From positions 54,484 to 118,483 of the forward strand of contig NZ_JAPSIB010000013.1 of NCBI RefSeq assembly GCF_031179145.1: a stretch of 64,000 nt of DNA, written 5' to 3'. The notes beneath the pieces are model-generated. The model saw nothing but the letters and a program-made list of their open reading frames with translations, was not told the origin of the DNA and ran no database searches. The translations under genes and the position numbers were made by a program. Below, in pieces: positions 16,365-24,715 of the stretch (position 1 is its first letter; each line of letters opens with the position of its first letter). Source of the DNA: Brevibacterium sp. Lineage in GTDB: Bacteria; Actinomycetota; Actinomycetes; Actinomycetales; Brevibacteriaceae.

Positions 16365-17444
16365 TCAGACGAGCACATGGTCGACGTCCAAGGATGACAC
16401 GGCGGCGAAGTCGAGGTCGCTCGGTCCGATTCCCCGCCGCACGATCTCCGCGCCGAGGGCCGCGACCATCGCCCCATTGTCGGTGCACAGTCTCAGCGGC
16501 GGCACCCGCAGGGTCACTCCCGCCTCGGCGCATCTGGAGGCGAGCACCGAGCGCAGGTGGGAGTTCGCAGCCACACCGCCGCCGAGGACGACGTGGTCGA
16601 TGCCGGTGTCGGCGGCGGCCAGCAGCGTCTTGGTCACGAGCACGTCGACGACGGCGTCCTCGAACCCGGCGGCGATGTCGGCCACCCGGAGGTCGGCGCC
16701 GATGGCCTCGGCCCTGGTGACCTCGCGCAGGGCGGCGGTCTTCAGCCCGGAGAATGAGAAGTTGTAACGGCGCTCGGGGTCGCGCAGGTCCTCCTTCCGC
16801 GCCAGACCGCGCGGGAACCGGACGGCCTTGCGATCCCCCGGAATGCCGCTGCCGTCGAGCTGCCCGAGCGCGGCCCGGGAGATGTTGGGCCCGCCCGGGT
16901 AGCTGAGGCCGAGCAGCCTGGCCGTCTTGTCGAAGGCCTCGCCGGCCGCGTCGTCGATCGTGGCGCCGAGGAGTTCGATGTCGTCGACGATGTCGCCGAT
17001 GCGCAGGATCTCCGTATGCCCGCCGGAGACGAGGAGGGCGATGGTCGGGGTGGTCAGTCCGTCGATGTCGTCGGCGACGAGGTCGACCGCGACATGCGCG
17101 GCAAGGTGATTGACCCCATAGAGCGGCAGATCGAGGGCCGCGGCCAGTCCCTTGGCCGCCCCGACCCCGACCATCAGTGCGCCGCTGAGTCCGGGTCCGG
17201 CGGTCACGGCGACGGCGTCGAGCTCCGTCAGGGAGATTCCCGCCTGTTCGCACGCGGTGTCGATGGCCGGCCCGATCGCCTGCACGTGGGCGCGGGAGGC
17301 GACCTCAGGCACGACCCCGCCGAAGCGGACATGGTCGTCCATCGACGAGGACACGGTGTTCGTCAGGAGGGTCCGGCCGCGGACGATCCCGACCCCGGTC
17401 TCGTCGCAGGAGGATTCGATGCCGAGGACCAGTGGCTCACTCAT
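16365..17444 (-). CDS. tsaD: tRNA N6-adenosine threonylcarbamoyltransferase
   Basis: Transfers the threonylcarbamoyl group from threonylcarbamoyl-AMP to A37 of ANN-reading tRNAs, with TsaB and TsaE. 359 aa, normal length. The N-terminal [14 protein letters not shown] motif and the iron-binding H-x-x-x-H pair His113/His117 in NHLAAHVAV are intact, as is [11 protein letters not shown]. The ATG at 17444 overlaps the stop of the SRPBCC gene (ATGA). In many relatives tsaD directly follows rimI; here it is separated from tsaB-rimI by a heme oxygenase on the other strand and an aldo-keto reductase. Confidence 0.95.
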   Translation of the reverse strand: MSEPLVLGIESSCDETGVGIVRGRTLLTNTVSSSMDDHVRFGGVVPEVASRAHVQAIGPAIDTACEQAGISLTELDAVAVTAGPGLSGALMVGVGAAKGLAAALDLPLYGVNHLAAHVAVDLVADDIDGLTTPTIALLVSGGHTEILRIGDIVDDIELLGATIDDAAGEAFDKTARLLGLSYPGGPNISRAALGQLDGSGIPGDRKAVRFPRGLARKEDLRDPERRYNFSFSGLKTAALREVTRAEAIGADLRVADIAAGFEDAVVDVLVTKTLLAAADTGIDHVVLGGGVAANSHLRSVLASRCAEAGVTLRVPPLRLCTDNGAMVAALGAEIVRRGIGPSDLDFAAVSSLDVDHVLV

Positions 17445-18052
17445 CGCTGCTCCTCGACGTCGAGCGCGGAGTAGCGCGCGGTCAGGGCGTCCTCGTCCAC
17501 CTCGGCGAACTCGAATCCCAGCGAGTGCGCGAACAGTCGCAGGTGGGTGTCCCACATGGGGCCGTGATCGGAGGCGAGCAGATGCGCGGACTCCGTGTCC
17601 GCAGCCGTCTGGGTGAATACGAGGACCGTGCTCTCGTCGCGGGAGTCACTGGTCGCGCCCGCGCCCGCGCCGCCGTCGGCCGCTCCGGCGACGGCGTTGA
17701 GGCGCAGGCCGAGCACCCCGAAGTCGTCGAGTTCGACGAGCACATGGTCTTCGGGCTCACAGCTGAGTATTTCGCCCTCGAGTTCGGTCTCGGTGAGGTC
17801 GAAGACGATCGTCGCGGTCGGCTCCTCGTCGCCGGCGTCAACCGTTCCAGCGCCGGCTCCACCGGCGTCGACAGTGGCCTCCGGGGACACTGCGCCGTCG
17901 TCGGTCACCGTGAACGGCGCGAACCATGCGCCGGCGTTCGCCCCGTCGACGAGCTTCGCCCACACCGTGGCCGGATCAGTGGGAAGCGGCATCTCGATGA
18001 CGAGGTCCGTGCCGTTCTCCCAGCTCAGCAGCCGGGCTGCGGTGGTGATCAT
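17441..18052 (-). CDS. SRPBCC (AHSA1-like) domain protein
   Basis: 203 aa. The N-terminus [21 protein letters not shown] followed by [16 protein letters not shown] (quoted in two parts) and a W in the ligand cavity fit the START/SRPBCC fold of AHSA1-like proteins, which bind hydrophobic ligands. Two Gly/Ala-rich low-complexity insertions (about residues 60-75 and 118-132) interrupt the fold. Both ends overlap their neighbours by 4 nt (aldo-keto reductase upstream, tsaD downstream), so it is a middle cistron of one operon. No function is claimed. Confidence 0.7.
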   Translation of the reverse strand: MITTAARLLSWENGTDLVIEMPLPTDPATVWAKLVDGANAGAWFAPFTVTDDGAVSPEATVDAGGAGAGTVDAGDEEPTATIVFDLTETELEGEILSCEPEDHVLVELDDFGVLGLRLNAVAGAADGGAGAGATSDSRDESTVLVFTQTAADTESAHLLASDHGPMWDTHLRLFAHSLGFEFAEVDEDALTARYSALDVEEQR

Positions 18053-18996
18053 GCTTCGGCCCAGCAGTCGTTCAACGCGGTGATCTCATCCTCGGTGAGG
18101 GCCAGCTCGGCACCTGCGAGCAGTTCGGTGAGCTGTTCGGGCACCCGCGCCGAGGCGATGGTCGAGGGGATGACGTCGTGGGTGAGCTGCCAGGCGATGG
18201 CCGTGGCGGTCATCGATGTGCCGTGCGCGCCGGCCACTTCGTGGAGGACCTCGAGGGCGCCGAGGGCGGCCTGGTTCTCGAGCAGATCGCTCACTCGGTC
18301 ACCGCGCACGCTGCCGCTCGCGTCGCCTCCGGTGTGCTTGCCGGTGAGGAAGCCCGAGGCCAGTGAGTGGTAGGGCAGCTCGGCGATTCCCTCGGCGCGC
18401 AGGAAGGCCTGCTTCTGCGGGTCGACGGCGCTGCGGGAGACCAGGTTGTACTTGTCCTGCACCACGCGATAGCAGGCCAGCGAGTACTGAGCGCAGATCT
18501 TCAGCGCCGAGCGGAGTCGGTCGAGCTCGAAGTCCGACGCCCCGAGGTAGCGGACCTTGCCGGATCGGACCAGGGCGTCGAAGGTCTCGGCGACGGCCAT
18601 CTGGTCGACCTCATCGTCGTCGATGTGCGCGTAGTAGAGGTCGATGTGGTCGGTTCCCAGCCGGCGGAGGGAGGCGTCGACGCAGTCGCGGATGTTGGCG
18701 GGATCGAGGCCATGGTGCTTCGGGTGCATTCCGACCTTGGTGGCGATGACCATGTCGTCGCGGTTGCCGCGCGACTTCATCCACTCCCCGATGATCGACT
18801 CGGACTCACCGCCGACGTTGCCGGGAACCCAGACCGAGTAGGCGTCGGCGGTGTCGATGAAGTTCCCTCCCGCCTCGGCGTAGGCGTCGAGGACAGCGAA
18901 ACTCTGCTCTCTGTCCGCGCCCCAGCCGAAGGGATTGCCTCCCAGCTGCAGGGGGTGGACCATCAATTTCGTGTCAGCCAATTGCACTCGTGTCAT
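18049..18996 (-). CDS. Aldo/keto reductase
   Basis: 315 aa TIM-barrel NADPH-dependent oxidoreductase. The catalytic tetrad residues are visible: Asp and Tyr in NFIDTADAYSVW, Lys in VIATKVGM and His in DLYYAHIDD. The C-terminal coenzyme-binding region contains IPSTIASARVPEQLTE. The substrate is unknown, as for most of this family. The ATG at 18996 has no ribosome site, but TAGTCT lies 7 nt upstream, suggesting that this first gene of the AKR-SRPBCC-tsaD-nudix operon is read from a leaderless transcript. Confidence 0.9.
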   Translation of the reverse strand: MTRVQLADTKLMVHPLQLGGNPFGWGADREQSFAVLDAYAEAGGNFIDTADAYSVWVPGNVGGESESIIGEWMKSRGNRDDMVIATKVGMHPKHHGLDPANIRDCVDASLRRLGTDHIDLYYAHIDDDEVDQMAVAETFDALVRSGKVRYLGASDFELDRLRSALKICAQYSLACYRVVQDKYNLVSRSAVDPQKQAFLRAEGIAELPYHSLASGFLTGKHTGGDASGSVRGDRVSDLLENQAALGALEVLHEVAGAHGTSMTATAIAWQLTHDVIPSTIASARVPEQLTELLAGAELALTEDEITALNDCWAEA

Positions 18997-19003
18997 GCGT
19001 CCA

Positions 19004-19009
19004 AGACTA
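19004..19009 (-). promoter_or_regulatory. -10 box TAGTCT of a probable leaderless transcript (aldo/keto reductase)
   Basis: On the minus strand TAGTCT lies 7 nt before the ATG at 18996, with no Shine-Dalgarno sequence between. Confidence 0.45.
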
Positions 19010-19118
19010 TCGCCCCCGCCCTCCGCGAAGCACGGCGCCGCGATGCGCGGCCAGTCGCACAGCGTTGCCCGAAGCGGCGCCGGACCCTAAGCTGGAAGCC
19101 AGCCAGCAAGGAGGCACC

Positions 19119-19763
19119 ATGCCCAGCGACTTCTCCCGGCGACTGCGCGAGACCACGGCCACGATCCACACCGATGTGGAGAACCGCGGGTTCATCATCG
19201 ATCTCATGGAAGGCCGGCTCGATGCCCGCGCCTACGCCCTCCTGCTCACCCAGTACGAGGTCATCTACGACCAGCTGGAGCGCCGATCGTCCGAGTTCCG
19301 CGACGACCCGGTCTTCGCGCCCTTCGCCGACGCCCGGCTCGATCGTCACGCCCGGATCGTGGACGATCTCGAGCACCTGCAGGCTGTGCTCGAGACCCCC
19401 GGCCTCCCCGTCGCCGAGGCGACCCGCCGCTACGCACAGCGGCTGAGCGAACTGCGCACTCCGGAAGAGCTCCTGGCCCACCATTACACGAGGTACCTCG
19501 GCGACCTCTCCGGCGGGCTGGCGATCGGCGCGCTGATGGCCAAGCACTATCGCATCGGTCCCGAGGCGCTGACGATGTGGGACTTCGCGGACATCGGCAA
19601 GACCAAGCCGTACAAGGACGCCTATCGGTCGAAGCTGGATCAGGTGGCGGCCTCCGGCGGCGATGAGGACCTCATCCTCGCCGAGGCGCTGACGGCGTTC
19701 GAGCTCAACGGTCAGGTGCTGAACGAGATCGTCGACTTCATTCCCTCGTCCTCAGCCGCCTGA
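19119..19763 (+). CDS. Biliverdin-producing heme oxygenase
   Basis: Opens heme to biliverdin, CO and Fe2+; in bacteria this often serves iron acquisition. 214 aa, the standard bacterial length. The proximal heme ligand is His17 in TATIHTDVENRGF, and the distal-helix motif is GDLSGGLAIG. The ATG at 19119 follows AAGGAGG; an open extension to 18990 would run through the divergent spacer and is rejected. No heme transport gene is nearby. Its 3' end overlaps the 3' end of rimI by 26 bp on the opposite strand. Confidence 0.92.
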   Translation: MPSDFSRRLRETTATIHTDVENRGFIIDLMEGRLDARAYALLLTQYEVIYDQLERRSSEFRDDPVFAPFADARLDRHARIVDDLEHLQAVLETPGLPVAEATRRYAQRLSELRTPEELLAHHYTRYLGDLSGGLAIGALMAKHYRIGPEALTMWDFADIGKTKPYKDAYRSKLDQVAASGGDEDLILAEALTAFELNGQVLNEIVDFIPSSSAA

Positions 19764-20502
19764 GGATCGGATCGTCGGCTGAGAGGGAACTCAGCCGCAG
19801 CCGCATGAGGATCGCATCGCTGCCCGGATAGTAGTCGGGGCGGCGGCCCCATTCCTCGAATCCGAGGGATGCGTAGAGGCGGATGGCCGAAGCATTGACG
19901 CTGTCGACTTCGAGATGGATGGCGTGAGCACCGCGCGTCAGCGCCCAGCCGATTCCGGTTTCGACGAGGGCGCGCCCGATGCCCCGACCGCGCGCACGCT
20001 CGGTCGTCGCGATCGTCATCACGTCGGCGTCCCGACCGGCCGCGGACATCACGATCCATCCGCCCAGCGTCTCGTCGCTCAGGTCCGCGGGCTCGGCGAC
20101 GGACATCTCCCCCGCCGAGGTGGTTGACCTCGGTGCCTCCCCCGCCGAGGTGGTTGATCCGAGCGACTCCCCCACCGAGATGGATGGCCCGATCGGCTCC
20201 CCCGGCAAGGTCAGGGTGTGCGGGAGTTCGGCGGCGAACATCGTCGTTCCCGGCTGCGCTTTCACCGCCCAGTAGTAGCTCAGCGTCCAGGCGGTGGGCC
20301 CAAAAATGTGGGCATCGGCGGCGGCGACGACCTCGAGCTCCCACCAGCGCAGCGGCCGGATTCGCCATTGCGCGGACCAGTTCGGCTCCGGCGCAGGTTC
20401 ATTCCGCCCCTGCGCGGGCCGGTGCTCCTGCGCGGGCCGGTGCTCCTGCGCGGGCCGGTGCTCCTGCGCGGGCCGGTGCTCAGGAGAGCCTGCGCTGTCC
20501 AT
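19738..20502 (-). CDS. rimI: Ribosomal protein S18-alanine N-acetyltransferase-like GNAT protein
   Basis: 254 aa. The GNAT acetyl-CoA loop is seen in TTERARGRGIGRALVETG, with LEVDSVNASAIRLYASLGF behind it. Its place directly after tsaB is typical of RimI. It is about 100 residues longer than usual RimI: the N-terminus has four perfect copies of the hexapeptide EHRPAQ-type unit, and the centre has three decapeptide units rich in Ser/Thr/Gly/Glu (STTSAGEAPR-like). Both expansions come from in-frame DNA repeats, so the extra segments are probably disordered. A start downstream of the hexapeptides cannot be excluded. Confidence 0.82.
   Translation of the reverse strand: MDSAGSPEHRPAQEHRPAQEHRPAQEHRPAQGRNEPAPEPNWSAQWRIRPLRWWELEVVAAADAHIFGPTAWTLSYYWAVKAQPGTTMFAAELPHTLTLPGEPIGPSISVGESLGSTTSAGEAPRSTTSAGEMSVAEPADLSDETLGGWIVMSAAGRDADVMTIATTERARGRGIGRALVETGIGWALTRGAHAIHLEVDSVNASAIRLYASLGFEEWGRRPDYYPGSDAILMRLRLSSLSADDPILRRLRTRE
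20107..20196. repeat. Three 30-bp tandem units inside rimI
   Basis: Units at 20107-20136, 20137-20166 and 20167-20196 each begin CTCCCCC and share the GCCGAGGTGGTTGA core; the third is diverged, and a partial fourth starts at 20197. Each unit adds ten codons in frame to rimI. Confidence 0.75.
20410..20481. repeat. Four perfect 18-bp tandem units at the rimI 5' end
   Basis: CTGCGCGGGCCGGTGCTC repeats four times without a mismatch at 20410, 20428, 20446 and 20464. The period is six codons, so the frame is kept. Perfect identity suggests recent expansion and likely copy-number variation between strains. Confidence 0.9.
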
Positions 20503-20505
20503 CGC

Positions 20506-21282
20506 CTATTTCAGCTTGCTCGCACGCACGGGCGTGGCCTTCGCATCCGGTTCGCGCAGGTACTCCGGAATCGGTTCGGCCAGCTCGACGCCCGCCCGCA
20601 GATCGCGGGCCGCCGCCAGCGCCAGGTATTCGGCCTTGGGGTCGAGGATCGTGGCCGGGTCCGGGTCGCCGAGGAGATCCGGGTACAGGAGGAATCCGCG
20701 CCCGATCCGTGCCCCCGAGCGCTGCACCTGGGCAGAGTCGGCTGCGAGGGCCTCGGCGGTGCCCGGCGCAACGAGTCCCGCATACCCTGCTTCATCGAGG
20801 ACAGCGCCGACGTCTGCCGGCTTCGCGACGAAGGGACCGGCCAGCAGCCCGAAGCCAGCCGATTCCGAATCCGTCGCACCAGCCGCCGCACCCGACTTCG
20901 CCCCGTAGACGCTGAAGTACACTTCCCTGCGTCGCGCATCCCCGGCCACGAGCACCGGCCCGGTGCCGGGCTCGCTCAGCCGCAGCTCCTCCGCCAGCGC
21001 GGCATGGGAGAGCAGGCCATTGACGGGAATCCCGCGGGCGGCACCGACCGCGATCCCGGCAGCGATGCCGACCCGCAGGCCGGTGAAGGGTCCCGGCCCG
21101 ATCCCGGTGAGGACGAGGTCCGGTGCGGCCGGATGCGCCAGCACCCTCTTCATCGCCGGGCCGATGAATTCCACATGTCGGCGCTGGTCGTCGGCCTGCT
21201 CGGAGGCGAGCACCTCACCGGACTCGGTGTCGACCAGAGCCACCGAAGCCGCCTGCGATGTGTCGATGCTGAAGATGATCAC
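20506..21282 (-). CDS. tsaB: tRNA threonylcarbamoyladenosine biosynthesis protein TsaB
   Basis: Non-catalytic ASKHA-fold partner of TsaD in t6A synthesis. 258 aa, with N-terminal SIDTSQAASVALVD and the family motif GIGPGPFTGLRVGIA near residues 80-95. The ATG at 21282 overlaps the tsaE stop (ATGA), and rimI starts 3 nt after its stop. This order, tsaE-tsaB-rimI, is standard for actinobacteria. Confidence 0.94.
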   Translation of the reverse strand: MIIFSIDTSQAASVALVDTESGEVLASEQADDQRRHVEFIGPAMKRVLAHPAAPDLVLTGIGPGPFTGLRVGIAAGIAVGAARGIPVNGLLSHAALAEELRLSEPGTGPVLVAGDARRREVYFSVYGAKSGAAAGATDSESAGFGLLAGPFVAKPADVGAVLDEAGYAGLVAPGTAEALAADSAQVQRSGARIGRGFLLYPDLLGDPDPATILDPKAEYLALAAARDLRAGVELAEPIPEYLREPDAKATPVRASKLK

Positions 21283-21890
21283 GCGTTTCCCTCATCACAG
21301 TGGAGTCCGGCCGCTCGGATCGAGTCGACCATTCGGGGCAGCCGCTCCGTCCACGAACGGCCATGGCTGCTCAGTTCGACGATCCGCCCCTCGTCCGCAG
21401 CGGGTTCGTCGTCGTAGGCGAACTCAGCGATGTCCGCGGACGCTGGCGCCGCCTCGGCGTCGTCCGCGGACTCAGGCGCCGCCTCGGCGAGGGAGGGCTC
21501 TGTCTGCGACCGCGGGGTGATGGAGATGCTCAGGTAGTCGGAGCTGAGGGTCTCGGCCAGGCCGGCGCCCCACTCGACCACGGTGATCGACTCCTCGAGC
21601 TCCGAGTCGAGGTCGAGGTCCTCGAGTTCGGCGGCGTCGGAGAGCCGGTAGGCGTCGACGTGCACAAGGGTCGGACCGTCGCCTGCGGAAGGGTGCTCGC
21701 GGGCGATGATGAACGTCGGCGAGGTGATCCGCCCCTGCACTCCCAGGCACTTACCCAGCGACTGGGTGAAGGTCGTCTTCCCCGCGCCGAGGTTGCCCGA
21801 GAGGATGAGGAGGTCGCCGGCTCTCAAGTGCCCGGCGAGCGCCTCGGCGAATAGCCGCATCTGCGGCAGTGAGTCGAGAAGTGCTTTCAT
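21279..21890 (-). CDS. tsaE: tRNA threonylcarbamoyladenosine biosynthesis ATPase TsaE
   Basis: P-loop ATPase that drives turnover of the TsaB-TsaD complex. Walker A is SGNLGAGKTTFTQSLG (residues about 29-44), and PTLVHVDAYRL, then VVEWGAGL complete the family signature. 203 aa against the usual 150-170; the extra length is an acidic Ala/Ser/Glu/Asp tail near residues 140-180, encoded by a 30-bp in-frame DNA repeat. The ATG at 21890 overlaps the alr stop as ATGA. A longer open frame to 21980 is only a shadow inside alr. Confidence 0.93.
   Translation of the reverse strand: MKALLDSLPQMRLFAEALAGHLRAGDLLILSGNLGAGKTTFTQSLGKCLGVQGRITSPTFIIAREHPSAGDGPTLVHVDAYRLSDAAELEDLDLDSELEESITVVEWGAGLAETLSSDYLSISITPRSQTEPSLAEAAPESADDAEAAPASADIAEFAYDDEPAADEGRIVELSSHGRSWTERLPRMVDSIRAAGLHCDEGNA
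21432..21489. repeat. Direct repeat with 30-bp period inside tsaE
   Basis: A 28-bp sequence beginning GTCCGCGGAC and ending GGCGCCGCCTCGGCG is found at 21432-21459 and 21462-21489, with three mismatches. It encodes an acidic ten-residue repeat in the TsaE tail. Confidence 0.7.
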
Positions 21891-23065
21891 CGTGTCCCTG
21901 GTGGCAGCGGCATCCTGTCGACGCGGGCGCTGATCCGCGTGACGATTTCGTAGTTGATCGTATCCGACCAGGTCCCCCACTCCTCGGCGCCGGGTCCGCC
22001 GGGTCCGAAGATGACGACCTCGTCGCCGAGCTCAACCTCGCCGTCGTCGACGTCGATGACCATCTGGTCCATCGCGATCCGTCCGACCACCGGGTAGCGC
22101 CGTCCGCGGATGCCGACCTCGGCGCGGTTCGACGCCGACCGGGGAATCCCGTCCCCGTAGCCACCGGGCACGAGCGCGAAGCGGGTGTCCTTCGCGGCGG
22201 TGTAGGTCAGTCCGTAGGAGGCGCCGTGGCCGGCGGGAATGTCCTTGAGGTTGACGACCTGGGAGACCAGTCGCATGACCGGGGCCAGACCCAGATCGCT
22301 CGCCGTCCGATCCTCGAGTGGAGAGAGCCCGTAGAGGGCCAGGCCCACTCGCGCGGAGTTGCCCGGCAGTGGCGGCAGGGTCAGAGCCGCCGGAGAGTTG
22401 GCGATGTGGACGTCGAGGCTCTGGGGATCGCCGAGGCGGCCGGCCGCGGCGTCGAGGACCTCGCGCAGGCGCCGGCAGACAGAGTCGAAGACGTCGATCT
22501 GCTCCGCCGTCTCCCCCCGCTCCGGTTCGTCGGCGACGGCGAAGTGGCTCATGATGCCGGCGACCGCGATCCCGCACCCGCCATGACCGGCCAGCTGCTC
22601 CAACCGGTGCAGGGCGTCCTCGAAATCCGTCGGACTGAAGCCGTTGCGGCCCAGGCCGGTGTCGACCTTGAGGTGGATGCGCGCGGTGATGCCGGTGCGG
22701 ACCGCAGCCGTGTGGAGTGCGTCGAGACAGCCGAGCGTGGAGACTCCCAGTTCGATCCCCGCGGCCAGGGCCGGTTCGAAGTCCGTGTCGGGTCCGTAGA
22801 GCCAGGCCGAGATCTCAGCCGCATCGCCGAGGGTCTCCCGCAGCGCCAGGGCCTCGGGAATGGTGGCGACGCCGAACTCCCGCCAGCCGGCGTCGAAGAG
22901 ACTGCGGGCGACGAGATCGACCCCATGCCCGTAGGCATTGGCCTTGACGATGCACTTGAGCCTGGCGGGCGCGATCCGTTCGGCCAGGACCGCGGCGTTG
23001 GCGCGCAGGGCCGCCACATCGATCTCGGCTCTCACCAGGGACCCGGACGTCTCGATTCGTGTCAC
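21887..23065 (-). CDS. alr: Alanine racemase
   Basis: PLP enzyme that interconverts L- and D-alanine for peptidoglycan. 392 aa. The PLP lysine is Lys41 in VKANAYGHGVD, and the second catalytic residue is the Tyr in HGASYGLTYTA. LKVDTGLGRNGF and GYGDGIPRS are further family motifs. The GTG start at 23065 overlaps the stop of the NAD(P)HX gene as GTGA. It sits between nnrD and tsaE, the usual actinobacterial arrangement. Confidence 0.96.
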   Translation of the reverse strand: MTRIETSGSLVRAEIDVAALRANAAVLAERIAPARLKCIVKANAYGHGVDLVARSLFDAGWREFGVATIPEALALRETLGDAAEISAWLYGPDTDFEPALAAGIELGVSTLGCLDALHTAAVRTGITARIHLKVDTGLGRNGFSPTDFEDALHRLEQLAGHGGCGIAVAGIMSHFAVADEPERGETAEQIDVFDSVCRRLREVLDAAAGRLGDPQSLDVHIANSPAALTLPPLPGNSARVGLALYGLSPLEDRTASDLGLAPVMRLVSQVVNLKDIPAGHGASYGLTYTAAKDTRFALVPGGYGDGIPRSASNRAEVGIRGRRYPVVGRIAMDQMVIDVDDGEVELGDEVVIFGPGGPGAEEWGTWSDTINYEIVTRISARVDRMPLPPGTR

Positions 23066-24684
23066 TGGACAAGCGTACCGTTCGGGACGTCGCGCGGGTG
23101 GAGGAGCTCAGCGACGACCTCACCGACCGCCTCGGCCAACTGCCCCGCATTGACGCTGAACCGACCTGCGGCGTTGTGCACGAGGACAGCGAGACCGACG
23201 ACGTGAGCGAGGCGCCGAGGGGTGAGCAGATCCGATCCTTCCGCACGCTGCGCCTGCGCGTGTGCATTGGCGAGCAGTGCGCCGATGAGACCGGACAGCA
23301 CGTCTCCCGAGCCCGCGGTCGCCAGGCTCGCGGGACCGGACTCCGGGAGCACGCAATACCCGTCGGGGCAGGCGATGACGGTCTGGGATCCCTTCAACAG
23401 CACAAGGGATCCTGTCTCTCGCGCCGCCTTTGCGGCCCACCCCATCGGGTCCGCATTGATCCGGGACGCGGAGATGTCGTCGCCGAGGAGGCGGCTGAGC
23501 AGGCGCGAGAGCTCCCCCGCGTGCGGAGTGAGGACGACCGGTCGGTCCCGCAGCACCGCACGGGCGCGAGAGTCGGGACCCGCACTCGAATCCGCGCCGG
23601 TTCCGGTGCCGGAATCAGCGCTTCCAGCTCGGCCGGCTCGCTCGACCAGCGCCAGTGACCCGGCGTCGAGCACGACAGGGATGCCCGTGTCGGCGATCGC
23701 CTCGAGTGCTTGGTCGACGAACTCGGCCTCGGGATCACCCGATCCCATCACGAGCGCGTTGATCCGACCCGCGGCTGTGACGACCTCGGGGTGCCGGTCG
23801 AGCACGCGTTCGGCCACCTCCGGTGATCCGAGGCAACGGATCATCCCGATGCCGGAACCCACCGCCGAGGTGGTCGTGAGCACCCCGGCTCCAGGATAGT
23901 CCTGGGATCCGGCGACGATGCCGAGCACTCCGCGTGAGTACTTGTGGTCCTCGGGCCGTGGGCGCGGGAAGTCGGCGCTGAGGTCGGAGGCGACCATCAC
24001 CTCGGCGACGGCCTGCACTTCGTCGAGCTCGAGACCGATGTCGATGACGTGGACGCGGCCGGTGAACCGGCGGACGCGGGGATCGATGAGCTCGGCCTTG
24101 AGTCCGCCGAAGGTGACGGTGTGGTCGGCATGGATCCGAGCCTCGGGCGGTTGGGCCTCGGCCCGGTCGGGGTCGTCGGGCACCAGGTCGGAGGGGATGT
24201 CGACGGCGATGACGACGGCGCTGTGTCCCTGTCGGCGCCAGTCTCGGATCAAGTCGCTGACGTGGGCGGGCATGCCGCGCCTGCCGCCGGTGCCGAAGAT
24301 CCCGTCGAGGACGAGATCGGACCGGCCCAGTTCGTCGCGGGCGTCGGCCGACGCATCTGCTCCGCAGTCGATGACGCGGGCTCCCGCCCGGCGGGCCGCG
24401 CGCAGACCGGCCTCGTGGGTGCGCTCGAAGAGCTTGACGATGCTCACGCTCGCGCCATCGCGGGACAGGGCGGCAGCGGCGAACAGGGCGTCACCGGCAT
24501 TGTTGCCCGGTCCCGCGAGCACGCTCACGCGGGCCCCGGTGACCTGAGAGCGGCGCGAACGCAGGGTGGCGTTCGAGAACAGCGCCAGCGCCTGCGCGGC
24601 GCGCTCCATCAGCTGGGCACCCGCCTCGAGCAGCGGCCGTTCCGCCGCTCGGATGACATCACCGGGATAGGCTCGTTCACTCAT
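23062..24684 (-). CDS. nnrD: Bifunctional NAD(P)HX epimerase / ADP-dependent dehydratase
   Basis: Repairs hydrated NADH and NADPH. A fusion of 540 aa: the N-terminal YjeF/NnrE epimerase domain has VLAGPGNNAGDALFAA near residues 52-67, and the C-terminal ribokinase-like NnrD domain has VVLTPHAGELSRLL and the ATP-site ATAGSGDVLSGLIGALL. A Ser/Gly/Ala-rich insertion precedes VVLTPHAGE. The ATG at 24684 follows AAGGAG; the open frame continues to 24894 within the M20 gene but lacks conserved sequence there. It is first in the nnrD-alr-tsaE-tsaB-rimI chain, in which the first four genes overlap by 4 nt at each junction. Confidence 0.93.
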   Translation of the reverse strand: MSERAYPGDVIRAAERPLLEAGAQLMERAAQALALFSNATLRSRRSQVTGARVSVLAGPGNNAGDALFAAAALSRDGASVSIVKLFERTHEAGLRAARRAGARVIDCGADASADARDELGRSDLVLDGIFGTGGRRGMPAHVSDLIRDWRRQGHSAVVIAVDIPSDLVPDDPDRAEAQPPEARIHADHTVTFGGLKAELIDPRVRRFTGRVHVIDIGLELDEVQAVAEVMVASDLSADFPRPRPEDHKYSRGVLGIVAGSQDYPGAGVLTTTSAVGSGIGMIRCLGSPEVAERVLDRHPEVVTAAGRINALVMGSGDPEAEFVDQALEAIADTGIPVVLDAGSLALVERAGRAGSADSGTGTGADSSAGPDSRARAVLRDRPVVLTPHAGELSRLLSRLLGDDISASRINADPMGWAAKAARETGSLVLLKGSQTVIACPDGYCVLPESGPASLATAGSGDVLSGLIGALLANAHAQAQRAEGSDLLTPRRLAHVVGLAVLVHNAAGRFSVNAGQLAEAVGEVVAELLHPRDVPNGTLVQ

Positions 24685-24715
24685 GCGATGCTCCTTCCAG
24701 CGTTCGTCCCGCGCC

